A stretch of 64,000 nucleotides of DNA, taken from assembly GCA_964304625.1 (NCBI GenBank), contig OZ199840.1, positions 5,146,001 through 5,210,000 on the forward strand, written 5' to 3'. Positions 36,925 through 48,726 of this stretch are shown here, piece after piece (position 1 is the stretch's first letter; every line of letters begins with the position of its first letter). The notes under the pieces are model-generated. The model made no database searches. It worked only from the letters and a program-made list of their open reading frames with translations, and was not told the DNA's origin. Source of the stretch: Kudoa neothunni (Eukaryota > Cnidaria). Position numbers and translations under genes: made by a program.

Positions 36925-39111
36925 CCTTTTCGTGCCCAAAGGCTATCCTAATGACCACATGTATATTCACTATATGGAAGCTTAGTTATGGGAAATAGGT
37001 GCACATAATTATTTGTTTCAATGCTATTTATAGGGCTTTTTAAGAGAATGTTGTAAAAAACTTCATAACAGTAAACTTTAAGTCATTTTGATTTCATAAA
37101 GTCATTATATTGTTTCGTTAATTAACGAATAGTTTTCCAATAAAAAATAACATTATAATTTTGAATTGTAGGTAACAAAATAAATAATATTTTTATTAAA
37201 GTAAAGCATTAGTTTATGTAACTTTTAAAAAATAATAATGAAAATAATACATGGTCACTAGGATAGTCTCTGGACCCATGCGGTAAATTTTTTTTAGCGC
37301 CAACTTTTAACCAGGATGGATCACGACGTTAATTATAATAAACTAAATAATGATTAATCAATATTAGAAGTAGTTATTCTTCCAGATGCCGTTCTGTTAG
37401 AACCTGTCAAAGTTTCTGATGATGAAATTTAAAAATTATGCCAATTAAAAATGATGATGTATAGTAAAAATGGATTAACAAAGGTCCTTGGCTTGATATT
37501 TCGGATTATCTCATTTCTATTAATGATTTTGAAGAATTGATCGATCCTATTGATTACTTTTAGTAATTCATTGCTGAATCACTAATCCAGATGATAACAA
37601 ATGGAACAAACATTTATGCAACTCAATGAGGAATAAATTCTATTACGAATATTGAAGAAATCCAAATGTATCTAGGGATCCTCATTTTGATGGGTTTCGT
37701 TAGAATGCCTCGTTATCGCTGCTATTGGAGCACATCATTCGATTTCCACACGTATCAAACGTTTTCTCTAGAAACTGATTTGGTAAAATTTCAAAATTTA
37801 TTAATTTCTCCAATAATTAAGATTCATTAAATATCAAAAATCAGAAAATTATGATCGTTTTTTTTAAATACGATATTTTTTAGAGCGCCTACGGTCCGTG
37901 TTTTTAAAGATAAAACCAGAAATCTGCAATTCAGTCGATGAGAAAATGATTCCATTCAGAGGAAGATGAAAAGCCAAAAGTATCTCCATTTTAAACCAAC
38001 CAAATAGGGGTTTAGAATGTTTTCTCGGTGTGGCTTAGTGTATGATTTTATCTTGTATGAGGGAAAACCACCAGCCGTTTCACCAATTTGTTGTAAAATT
38101 GTACGAAACTTCAACAACCTTATTTTTGTATTTTGGTAATTATTTCACATCTATTCCAATGAAGCAATTGTTGATGAAGCGAAACATCTACTCTGTTGGA
38201 ACCATAAGAAGGAACAGAATTAAAGATTGTCCATTAACCCCGGTAAAACATTTCAGCAAGAAAGATCGCGATTTTTACGAATTTTCCAGGATACCAAAAA
38301 TGGAATAGTGTTAACTCACTGGTGTGACGGTTCTGTTGTTACGCTTTGTTCTACTCATTCATCACCCCAATCCCTTTGTGTAGTTAAAAGAGTCGATAAA
38401 AGGGGCTAAAAAGACTAAAAATATTGACTATCCAATGTAGTTACAGAATATAATAAAAACAGTGGTGGAGTTGACTTGTCAGACATGTTGATGACACTGT
38501 ACAAGTTAAACCACATATAACGAAATTTCAATGTGAGAATATAATTTTGGGGGCATAATTCCGCCATAAATAATGCTTGGTTATTATATAGAAAAAAATA
38601 TAAAGGTCAATGGTGACAACAACAAAGTAATGTACCTTTTGTGATTTACTCAGTCTATAAATGAAAGTTTGATTCACTTCAAAAAACCCAGTATGGTAAA
38701 ACAATGTATGCGTCCTTCGTTGGATGGTTCTAAAGTTGTTTCTGTTGATCATATTCATAAAAAAACCAATCGAAAACCCTGTCAGAGTCAATAAGATTTT
38801 ATAATGTTGACCACTACCCTGAAATAGTTTATACAAAAGGAGGATGCATACTGTGTAAAAAAAGAAAACAATTCAGCTGCATTAAATGTGTAATACCGTG
38901 TTGTATTTTTAAAAATCGAACCAGATTAGACGGAAATTTTTTTTCGCGCAAATGCCCAATGGTTGGTTATTCTAGTAACCACGTAGTAAAATGTTAAAAA
39001 ATATTATTTAAACATTTAATTAGAATTCAAAAAATTTTGAGATGAAATAAACAAGAAATATTTATTAAATATATTTTTATATTTCAACTAAAAAATTTGG
39101 ACATGAAAGGG
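36925..39111 (+). mobile_element. piggyBac-type transposon between the saposin paralogues
   Basis: The ends are clear. TTAA (36921-36924) then CCTTTTCGTGCCC, and GGACATGAAAGGG (39099-39111) then TTAA (39112-39115), are inverted with about three mismatches in 13. A subterminal block CTATCCTAATGACCACATGT (36949-36968) is inverted at 37251-37268. Inside are piggyBac fragments: RMPRYRCYWSTSFDFH (about 37705-37752), DEKMIPFRGR (about 37939-37968), NRGLECFLG, and GGVDLSDMLMTLYKLNHI (38466-38517), which is the family's last catalytic-Asp region. A C-terminal Cys-rich piece lies at about 38850-38930. The reading frame is broken in several places. Confidence 0.85.
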
Positions 39112-39961
39112 TTAATAAAAATGATTTCGTTCACAATAAAATTGTTAGATAAATTAGATCATAAAACCTTTTATTATTCTAGAAACATTCAATCTCTTAA
39201 AGTAATGCTAATAAATAATATTTAGTAGGATATATTAGCTAATATATGTTGTTTTTAACACAAAATTTATAAAGGGTTTAAATATTATTGTTTTCCTTAA
39301 TAAATATATATTTATTCCTAATGTATATCATAATACAAAATTAAACTAATGAATGAGTTAAAAATTTTATTGTAATAACTGAAATGGCTATCAGCAACTA
39401 TTATCTATAGAAATCAGCCCATAACAACACTTAGGTAACTTCAATTTATTTACAACGAAATCGTAGAAAATAGTTTATATGGAAAATTAAGTAATTTTAC
39501 TCCTTTGGAAACCTAATAAATTCTAATGGTGACGAATATAAATCTATAAGGATGAAATCTATTCACTTTCTGTGTTCGAATAAGTTTATTGAGTTCAATT
39601 TTATATGAAATAAATTGAATTAAACCCTGGTAATTTATTGGTTGAATAGTATTTTAGTAACTTGATTCTTATTATATTCATAATTATTTAGCTCTGTTAA
39701 AATTTGAGCTCTATATAGAGTTATAACTAAATATATCCAATTATGTAGTTACAAAATTCAACACTACCTAACTGTAATGAAAGGTATGAATCTCAATATT
39801 AGTCTTAGCGTAAAAGAAAAATAAATAGTGTCAGTGAAAATAAATAGATAATTTATGAATAACTTGAAAATGAGAGAAAGGATTAAATAGGATTATTTTG
39901 AAGCCATATCCACAAATTTTCAAGTGATTCTAAAATTATTACTCACAGTAGTTGGTTAGCA

Positions 39962-41095
39962 ATGTTCCTAAGATTTCTATTATTTTTATTCTGTAAAAAT
40001 TCCATCGTTTTATTTCAATGCTTCCATTAATTTTTCAACTTTATAGTTGCATTCTCGATGCGCCTGGAGGACGAAGGCCAAGACTTTATTTTTCCTATAA
40101 AAATGGTAAGAAATATTTAGAGTAATGTGAGTTAATTAGAGAGTCTTTTTTTTAGCTAACAAATGTGAGAAGCGTTAACGAAGCTTTGGATATCACAAAC
40201 AGATTCCTTCGAGAATCCCAGGAACTAATGTTTGGAGGAAATTTGTGCAAACACGCAAAAAAGATGCAAAAAGTATATTTAAATAGTTTATTTAAAACTA
40301 TATTAAAACGATTTAGTGCGAAAAAATGGTAGGCATCCTTAAAAATCGATATGACGAAATGATTATGAAATACATCACAAAGGAACACTTTTGCAAGTAC
40401 CTGTATGACAATTGTTACAGCGACAAACTGCGTAAAATAAATTAATTTTTTAATATAATAAAATTAATATGTTGACAGTTAAGTTGAAAGAAAATTATAA
40501 ATGTTTATCATGCCAGGTAACATTTATGGCCATATCCCTAATAATATTACAAATAGACCATGGTGTTCTTATCAAATGAAAAAATGGTGATTAAAGCTAT
40601 TCATTACATTATCAATCTATACTGCGCCAGAGCAACCACTGAGGAGGCAATTAAAGAGGTAAATATTAAACAAATTGGTGCAATACTCCACAACAAATAT
40701 TTCTTGTATAGTGTAAAAGTGATATCTACGAGTACTTTGGAATATTCAACTACGTAACACATCGAACCGGCCCTATGCTTTTCTGCATCAAATACAGAAA
40801 ATGTGGAAATTATAACCGAGTGTATCTAAAATCAATGTGTGAAAATGTCGATGAAGGATTGAGTATCAGCAGTTTAGTTGGACTCTCGCCAAACCATACA
40901 TACCCTTATCCCCCTTATCACCGTCACCATCCTTACAATGGTACAATGCACCATAGTATATGGAATCATCCTTATCATCATTTCTACAACTATCACGGTC
41001 ATCACCATCACTACCACCCCAATCCAGGAATTGGCTGGAATGTGTATTTCGGACTCCTACCTTTTTTCAACTTGGCTATGGAGAAGTGGGATTGA
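39962..41095 (+). CDS. Secreted double saposin-domain protein with His-rich tail, paralogue B
   Basis: Same seven-exon plan as paralogue A. Exon 1 gives a signal peptide (MFLRFLLFLF, continuing FAFS after the intron). The first domain has the shared block ELMFGGNLCKHAKKMQK, then CEKMVGILKNRYDEMIMKYI and CKYLYDNC, so the first two cysteines of a normal saposin domain are missing. The second domain has all six: YKCLSCQ, INLYC, KEC, LFC and RKC. The tail is rich in His, Tyr and Pro (HHPYHHFYNYHGHHHHYHP, about 40975-41020) and ends GWNVYFGLLPFFN before the stop. Its reading frames are open across all seven exons and it appears intact. Metal binding by the His-rich tail is a guess. Paralogue A lies about 3.2 kb upstream. 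Confidence 0.78.
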
Positions 41096-41796
41096 ATTTT
41101 GCCCATTTTTTAAAGATCTTTAACTTTTTTCAAACATTACTTTGGTTAATTATTAATACTCTCTCACAAATTTAAATTAAGAATATTATATTCTTTCGCA
41201 TATTCTTACTCCTGTTTTTCTCCCATTTAATTCAAAATTTTAATTTCAGAACCTTATAACAGTATGAAGGTTATATAGTTGTGAAATGAATTAACGCTTT
41301 GAAACCCGAATTTAATTCAATGACTGAACAATTTTTTTTTCTTATTCTGTTAATTTTTAAATAATTTTATATAAAATATCGGAAAACTGGAGCAGTCATT
41401 TTTAAGATTAAAAAATACACATATGATGCCAAATAGCAACATGGATTAATCTGTCTCTATAGTATACATATCAAAATATATTTTCTTCGTGGATTCATTT
41501 TTACAATAAACTTATTTAATAGTATATGTGTATATTTTTTAATTTTAATGAAAACTCCAAATTCTAAGTTTAACTGCAGGATACTTTTATCCTTTTTACA
41601 TTTCTCTTAGGGGTAGATATTCGTCTTTATTGCTCATGATGAAAACATAAAAGTTTTTATAGTTCATTTTTATTAAACCAAATAAAAATGAGTTATATTA
41701 TAATAGTAATGATAGATTAAAAATGTAATTAAATGGTCAAACCACTCATAATATTAAAATGTTGCCATTTGACAAAATTGGGATCCAAATGATAAA

Positions 41797-43159
41797 CCCT
41801 CTAATGGTATATCTTTTTATCCAGCAAACCAATACCAAATAGATTCCAGGTATTATTTTAATAAAAGTTAGTCCTTGGTTTGATGAAAAAAGTTTTTGCG
41901 AGGAATTATGATATAAGTTTTAATATTTATATTATCCTCTAATGTTCTTTGGGATAAAATTTCCCCATGTTATATTGTTTAAAAATATTTCAAAAAATGT
42001 AAACAATTTAAACTTTAATTCCAATGAAATTCCTATGAGTAGTTTTGTAGAAAGCAAGGAAATGACATAAACATTAATTAAATCGCATACGCAAATTATA
42101 AGGTGGTGTGTGATTCTGGTGATTTCATTGATGAATTTTCTAAAATAGAAAATGAATATCGTATTTTTGGCGAAAATATTATCTCTTAGATGTTTCTGGT
42201 TGAAAAAGTGTTGGAAAAAATTTATCTTAGAGATATTACGGGAAAAACTAGGGATAGCACCATGCCTCTCGATCATCACCAATTAGAGCTGGTTCCGACA
42301 TTATTTTTGTTTTCCGTGAGAAGTATATATTGGTATATTGCGTTCCCAATAGATCCAGATGCGAGATTGTTTTAAAAAAAAATCGATGAACAATTATATA
42401 AAACATTGTTAACACCAAAATCCACAAACGAAACAATAAAACAGGTTTCAGCGTTGTTTATGCTTCCTAACAGGATCATCTTCTTAACGTAAAAGGTGAA
42501 ATATGTGAATAAATTATTGAGGGGAGAATTGTCAAAAATATTATTATTCATTCCAAATATTTAAATACTGTTTTAATTTCTCACAACTTTCAAGAATTCT
42601 TCTTATGTACTGTTGTAGACGTAGCAGAAGCTATTTGGGGGATAAACTCTGGTCCTAAAACGAACGTACGCTTGCATAATGACAATTTTTAATTCCATCA
42701 TCTCTTACTCATAAATGGTATACAGATTTTCTATTTTTAAATTTTGCCGAATTAAATTTTTTTTCTTGCCAATCCCTTTGCTCTTGCTCTGAAGGGTTAG
42801 AAATAATTAAAAATAGTCATTTTAAGTATTATTAATATTAAGCCACACCATTAAAAGATAAACCAGGCATAAAACAGACTAACACGGTAGGTAACCGATT
42901 TTTGTGATCCCCTTGGACCCCCATAAAGTGCGAAAAATAGATTACCTACTATAATAGTTTGAGAAATAGCTATTAAAAATTTATTTTTGAAAACATTTTA
43001 AGAATTTTTTGACTGATTTTTATCGAGTTTAATAGCCCTTAATAATACAATTCCTTAACAATACCCAAATATAACATTAACCCATAATACCAAAATGGCC
43101 TCTATATAATTTTAATTTCATTTAATTTACCTCCTGCCGAGAATTCCTGCATTAGAGGG
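41797..43159. mobile_element. Short element with piggyBac-type ends
   Basis: CCCTCTAATGG (41797-41807) is inverted as GCATTAGAGGG (43149-43159), followed by TTAA (43160-43163). The left flank is ATAA, one change from TTAA. The ends resemble those at 22918. No transposase motif is recognised inside. Open stretches around 42090-42375 (DSGDFIDEFSKIENEYRIF; GKTRDSTMPLDHHQLELV) are unassigned and interrupted. It could be a fossil that captured other sequence. Confidence 0.5.
42886..42950. repeat. Miniature Tigger/pogo-like inverted repeat
   Basis: GTAGGTAACCGATTTTTGTG (42887-42906) faces its imperfect inverse (42928-42949) across about 20 bases. The arms resemble the ends of the MITE at 52194-52429 (AACCGATTTTACGC). 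It is nested in the element at 41797-43159. Confidence 0.6.
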
Positions 43160-43321
43160 TTAATCACTAAAAACATTTATAGGTAACTCGGATTTATTTT
43201 TTATCGAGAAACAATTAAATAAATAAATAACAATGTTATACTCAATGAAAACAATTTAATACATTAAATCTAATTATTTATAAAAACAACAATAACCAAT
43301 AAACTATAAATTATTCTGGCA

Positions 43322-44316
43322 ATGTGGTCACGTGAGCATCTCAAAATGACTGGATCCGGAGCTGGATTTTCTGGTCGAGATGCTAAAATAACCATGAGTA
43401 ACTTTGCAAATAATTATCATACCTTTTTAATGGTTAATTAAGATATGGTTACCACAAAAATTACTGCTAAAATCGCTAACTCCTTACCAATCAACGTATT
43501 ATTGTTAATATTCATTTTTGTCGAAATATTCAATCTGTTTAGAAATTAAGAACTGCTCCAAATGAATTGTATAACAACATATTTTCAACAAATTTTGGTG
43601 TTCCCGACAGTATCGGTTTGAGAGGGAGAATAAGTGAACCTGACCGACCTTGTATGCTTGAATCGGGGAAAACCGCACCACCTATGAAGAAAAAGATTGC
43701 AAGACGCTTTGCTGGCAAACGGATTTTATTGAAACCGAAAAATAAAGAAGAAAAACTTCTGTTGGTTTATTTTTGGGGATATTTTCAATGTATCTCTTTA
43801 TGTTAGATATAACGATTTTTTAAAAATGAATCAAATGTGGTTGGAATATTTTGGAAAAGTTGTTGATTTGAAGTCTTCCAACGTGTTTTCCTCTCGGAAA
43901 TCACTTTTCGCGTTTGGTAACAAACTCCTTAAAATTGACTATCATGGAGCTATTTTGAGTGGTATCTATCTACTGGTGATATTCGTATTGGTTAATGTTT
44001 TTAGTGTTGGAATGCAAGGATAAAAATATTCATGGTATACAAGGTATCGTGTTACAAGAAACCTGTCAAATGTTCACTCTAATCTCAAACGATAATAAAA
44101 TAAGATGTATTTATTAAATTGTATTGATTGATTGTTAATTCACCGAGGAATTTGTTCCATTATATAGTCATACCCAAACAGAATACTGTATTTGGGCTTG
44201 TTTGTAACGACATACTTGTAAAGATCCATGGAAACCAATTCCGTTCCCGATCTGGTACGCGATACTTTAAGGCTATCAAATCATCGACTTTGGTGGTCGA
44301 TCATTATAAAGAATAG
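43322..44316 (+). CDS. POP4: Ribonuclease P/MRP protein subunit POP4 (RPP29)
   Basis: POP4 binds the catalytic RNA of RNase P and RNase MRP, which process pre-tRNA and pre-rRNA in the nucleus. Five exons join exactly: 43322-43432, 43543-43760, 43807-43961, 44005-44106 and 44168-44316. The introns are 110, 46, 43 and 61 bases. The product is 244 residues (human 220). The Sm-like UPF0086 domain is clear: KIDYHGAILSV, then HGIQGIVLQETCQMFTLIS (human VGITGILLQETKHIFKIIT), then FIPKQNTVFGL and IHGNQFRSRSGTRYFKAIKS (human YGSKFQLRSSERSAKKFKA). A basic block, KKKIARRFAGKRILLKPK, precedes the domain as in relatives. The first exon (MWSREHLKMTGSGAGFSGRD) has no counterpart I recognise, so the true start could be elsewhere. 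Confidence 0.93.
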
Positions 44317-44319
44317 CAT

Positions 44320-45790
44320 AAATAAGAAACATAACTTTTTGTGAATTATTTAGTAGTTATTGTATTCAAGGATCGTCTATCCAATTTTTTATTTTATTTT
44401 AAATATATTAATATATTCGCATTTTATTTCGAAATAAAAAATTACTTTGAATATGAATTCAATTTTGTGTTCCATAATTTTCTTTCCCAATTCAAATTTT
44501 TGATAATCCTTTAGTAATAGTTTTAAATTCTATTAATATATTGTATTTTAATAAAATAAAGACTCATTTTATCATGTTTGAAATATAATTAACACGTATA
44601 ATATTATTTTTCACGTTCTGAATATTAGGAATACTAGCGTTTATAAATGGAATCGTTTAAACGTGTGAGAAATTCCATGTAAAATTTTATAATAAAGAAT
44701 ATTTTTTTCGAGTAAAAATAATAATTAATTTTGTAACTAGTTAAATATTGCAATATCCAAGCTGATGTAAATTTGCAGCAATAATATAGCGATACATTTC
44801 TCTGGGTTTATGAAAGGTGTTTATTTTTCAGGGGAAGCTATTTGATTACGATTAGATGGCATTATATAATTAATTTAATGTTTTCTATGTTATTTACAAA
44901 ACTCGTGACGTTTTTTTTTGAATTCTCCTACCATTAGTTTGTTTTCTTTTAATTTAGTTATATAAATATTTTGGTAATTGTATAATGAACGGTTATTAAA
45001 ATACAGCATAATAACGTATCAATTTGTGTAAATTGTTTTATAATTATATTTCGTTATTTCTAGAAAAGTTTAGATATTAATTTATTATTCTGAGTATCTC
45101 ATACATTAAGTTTTTTGTAATTCTGAGTCTTATTTTAGAATTTATTTCTACTGGCATTATTATAATCCGTTATTTATTATTAATATTCATGTCAATAGGC
45201 TTGAAGTGTGAATTATTTAAAATTTTCAAAGTAAATTATCAAAAAGCTTTTCAAGTCAAAAAAATAGCTTATAAAAAATTTAATTGATTAAAAAGAAAAT
45301 TCTTGTATCATGTGAAACTATATAAAATTATAATAGACGATACAGAAACGCTTACTTTTCGATAAATTTTAAAATTTATTTAATTATTTTGTAATTTATG
45401 ATTTTTTTAATGGTCAAACCAAAAGTTGGGCAAATATTAAATGAGTTATTATTAAAAAATTTACATGTTTTTCTCTCCTAACCATCAACTATTAATTTTA
45501 TCACAAATAGTATAATTTAATAATAAAAATATTATTTTTCTTGACTCATTTTAGTATTAGTTTACTATTATTGTAAATATGCTTAAAATCTATTAAAGTA
45601 CCAACGACTTTATTTACTATTTTTTATTATATTTAGTTAATTTTAATCGCATTTTTAAACTTTTAACAAAAATCACGGATATTTTACTGTTAAATCCTAA
45701 TAGAGGCGAATTTAATTAATTTTCAAAACTTTATTTGTTATATACACATATAAATTGTTGTATAAATAAAAACATTTTAAGTTTTTTACC
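44320..45790. other. A+T-rich intergenic DNA
   Basis: No exon, RNA gene or transposon end recognised. Confidence 0.5.
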
Positions 45791-45810
45791 AATATTCATG
45801 TATCATCATG

Positions 45811-45906
<96 letters not shown>
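45811..45906. repeat. (CAT)32 microsatellite
   Basis: Ninety-six bases of pure CAT repeat. It makes a run of Ser, His or Ile in any frame, so the reading frame across it is not evidence for a gene. Confidence 0.97.
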
Positions 45907-47505
45907 ATTCGAGTTTATTGTTTATACATGCATTTAAATTTAAGTCTATATATACCATGAATTATTTTTTCTCACATTGTAATATTAATCTAATATGTGA
46001 AATAATATTAATTATTAATAAATAAGTGCTTATATAAAAATTTGAACCCTAACCCAATAATTGACTAAATCATTATTAATGGAGGTATGATTCAAAATTA
46101 TATTTGCTAACTCTTTTTATTTGTAGGATACTAGGATTTCGTCGGACTTCAAATAATTTTTTGTGTTTGAATGTGTCATGTTGGTTGAGTATACTTGCGA
46201 ATGGTTCATTTGGAAGTGATTTAACCGCGCTCTTCTAATTTGTTATATGCAAGCCATTATTTATCGTTATATGTTGTGGACTCTTTAATCACTTCATTTT
46301 CAATTAATGGAACCAAGGAATATAGATATCGTCGTCGACAAAATATTATCTTGCTTCCATAAGGGTTCTTTTATCGTTGGGCAAACTGATTATAAGCTAA
46401 GACTCAACCACCATGGACTGACTATCTATTTTATTCCCTTATTTTTAGGAATCTAGACTTAGATTTAAATAGAAATTATAGAAAATCAATATATACGATA
46501 TTTAAAACATTTATTAACGATCCAACTATTAAAAAATTACGAAGATTAATTGTGAAAGAATTTGCAAAAGGAAGCGCCTTATCCACACGAAATTTAGCAA
46601 ACGTTAACTACACATTTAATACTATAATTATATTATTCAAGTATACATAATTATGACTATAAATAAATGTTTAAAATATCTAAAGGCGTTGGAGTTTTTC
46701 ACTAAAATACAATAACAGAATATTCTATCATATTAATGGATTATATTAGCCAATTACAGGAAATGATGAGATTTGAAATCAATAAACCAAAGCCGTATAT
46801 TATATATCCCATTTAGGATTAATTTTTTATTACAAACGGTCATATCATAGAGTTAATTGATAACTTAAGAAGTATAAAGTAAAAATATTATTTCCTAATT
46901 TCGAAACCATCTAATTCTATTAAGTGATGTTTAAAATAACTAATTTTATTATAATTAATGGAAAAAATGCATTACTGGCTAATATTTTTTCTCAATATTA
47001 TATCATTAACTCTGAAAACATTAAATTTAATATATTTTTATAAATTTTCACTTAAATTTTACTTTTAATCTATCCATGTAATCATATAATTTATTAATCG
47101 AAATTAATATAATTTTTCGGTAAATGATTTTGGATGTTTAATGTGTTTATATTCATAATTAAAAAAAATTAATTACACTTTTTTATTTCTGTCTCTGAAG
47201 GACAATATTTAACTGAGTAAATACAAGAAACGACAAATATTTTGTGTATAATTAAATTATATTTTAAAATAATGTTCATACAGCATAGTGCACATCCACA
47301 CTCATAGTATAGAAAATAATTTTTAATTTTAATGAGTAGCCAGTAGTTCAATATAATTCTAACATTCCAAATTTCTAAAAATAATCATATACAATTTTTT
47401 AATAAAATTTCTGAATAATTCACTAAAAATTTTGAAAACATATAGACTAAAGATTCATACAATGCGAAATATCGATTACATAAGGTAATTAACCCTGCAT
47501 ATTAC

Positions 47506-47546
<41 letters not shown>

Positions 47547-47602
47547 TTAAAATGCGAAATGAGGAAGAAAACATTAATATGGAAATATGTACAAAATATA
47601 AG
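45907..47602. other. Intergenic with a possible exon near 46303-46630
   Basis: Around 46303 a plus-strand frame reads MEPRNIDIVVDKILSCFHKG. About 46455-46620 reads SIYTIFKTFINDPTIKKLRR and LIVKEFAKGSALSTRNLANV. Both look protein-like, but no intron joins them in phase, so this may be a decayed gene or chance. A TA-dinucleotide run occupies about 47509-47543. Confidence 0.25.
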
Positions 47603-48592
47603 TTATAGTCTAGCATTAGCTAACTCTGGATCGAAGTATCTCCTCAACAATTCGTACACAACAAATGAGTTGATATCACTCAATCCATCATCGAGCAATT
47701 GTTTCTCGATTTCCAACAGGGCGTGGGTATTGCCGCAATGATACTGTTTAACAAAGGATCTCAAACAGTAAATTACCTCTATAGGCATATGTGTACGGGA
47801 TAGAGATTCGGAATCTACTGCATCGTTGAGAAAACGTAAGAAATGATTATAGGAAGGAAGTTTTGAATGAGAGTGATTGGAGTTCATAGGTTTGCCTGTG
47901 TCGATCGATTTTGAATATTTGAATAGAAGCAACAGAATATTGGAAATATTGACTTGGCAGACAAATTCATCAGGACACTTTGATAGTTGTGTATCCCAAT
48001 CCGCATCATCCAATATGAGATCATTGATTATTTGGTAGGATTTATGGTAGTTTTTGGAAACAATTGCACAATGAGCCATTTTGTAACAGATAGAATAGTA
48101 GAAATAATCCTTCGAAGTCGCTGATTTCAATAACAACGAGGAATTCAGATGAGATATAGCGTCGGCATATTGCTCCAGTTGTATAGAATAGTTGGCCAAT
48201 TCGAATAATAAATACACCCCAAGAATCTTAAAATCTGACTCTTTAATCCCATCTACAATATCGTAGAACGTTTTTGTTGCAATCACATAGTTATCTCCAA
48301 CTAGTTGCAATCCAAATTCATGTTCATCAATTTCTTTTTGAAGCATATTTCTTGCACTCTCCAGTTGGGTTACATAGACAGTTCGGAGATTTTGTTTCTC
48401 GCAAGCGGCTCTTTTTTTAAAAATAAAATGTGAATATTCCACCCCATGACGGAAATCGCACATTTTTTTCCCTATTTGAGTAAGTTCATTCGTTACTTCA
48501 GTGAAATTGGGACGTCGAAACAATTTTTTCTTCATGCGATCACATAATTCATTATAATGATCCAAGAATAACAGTTTATTTTTAGTTGCCAT
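47603..48592 (-). CDS. F8A1: 40-kDa huntingtin-associated protein homologue (HAP40/F8A)
   Basis: HAP40 is a TPR-like helical partner that binds between the HEAT-repeat lobes of huntingtin; it is linked to Rab5 and early endosome movement. The gene is a single exon of 329 residues (human 371), as the human gene is also intronless. The N-terminal block YNELCDRMKKKLFRRPNFTE aligns with human [20 protein letters not shown]. The following LTQIGKKM corresponds to FGQLGREL. The middle has TPR-like helices (YADAISHLNSSLLLKSATS; YKMAHCAIVSKNYHKSYQII). The C-terminal PIEVIYCLRSFVKQYHCGNT corresponds to human [20 protein letters not shown]. The long central Pro/Ala loop of the human protein is absent. 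It is divergent to ATG12, 134 bases away. Its presence predicts a huntingtin gene elsewhere. Confidence 0.85.
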   Translation of the reverse strand: MATKNKLLFLDHYNELCDRMKKKLFRRPNFTEVTNELTQIGKKMCDFRHGVEYSHFIFKKRAACEKQNLRTVYVTQLESARNMLQKEIDEHEFGLQLVGDNYVIATKTFYDIVDGIKESDFKILGVYLLFELANYSIQLEQYADAISHLNSSLLLKSATSKDYFYYSICYKMAHCAIVSKNYHKSYQIINDLILDDADWDTQLSKCPDEFVCQVNISNILLLLFKYSKSIDTGKPMNSNHSHSKLPSYNHFLRFLNDAVDSESLSRTHMPIEVIYCLRSFVKQYHCGNTHALLEIEKQLLDDGLSDINSFVVYELLRRYFDPELANARL

Positions 48593-48726
48593 TACTTAAA
48601 TATAACAGTGGATTTAATAGCTGGAAAGTTCAGCAAACTGATAATCAACTTTGAGTCAAAACCTTTGCGTATTTTCTCGACAAAATTCGGTATCACCATA
48701 AGTAATCATTATTCGAACCCTAACAA
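48593..48726. promoter_or_regulatory. Shared intergenic region of HAP40 and ATG12
   Basis: Only 134 bases separate the two divergent start codons, so core promoters for both genes should lie here or overlap the genes. No TATA box or G+C-rich motif stands out. Confidence 0.5.

Noticed and set aside
41932-42282. Minus-strand 116-codon frame
   Set aside because: Lies opposite partly open plus-strand sequence inside a decayed element and has no recognisable motif or exon partners.
45735-46025. Ser-rich 96-codon reading frame
   Set aside because: It is open only because of the (CAT)32 microsatellite, and its flanks look non-coding.
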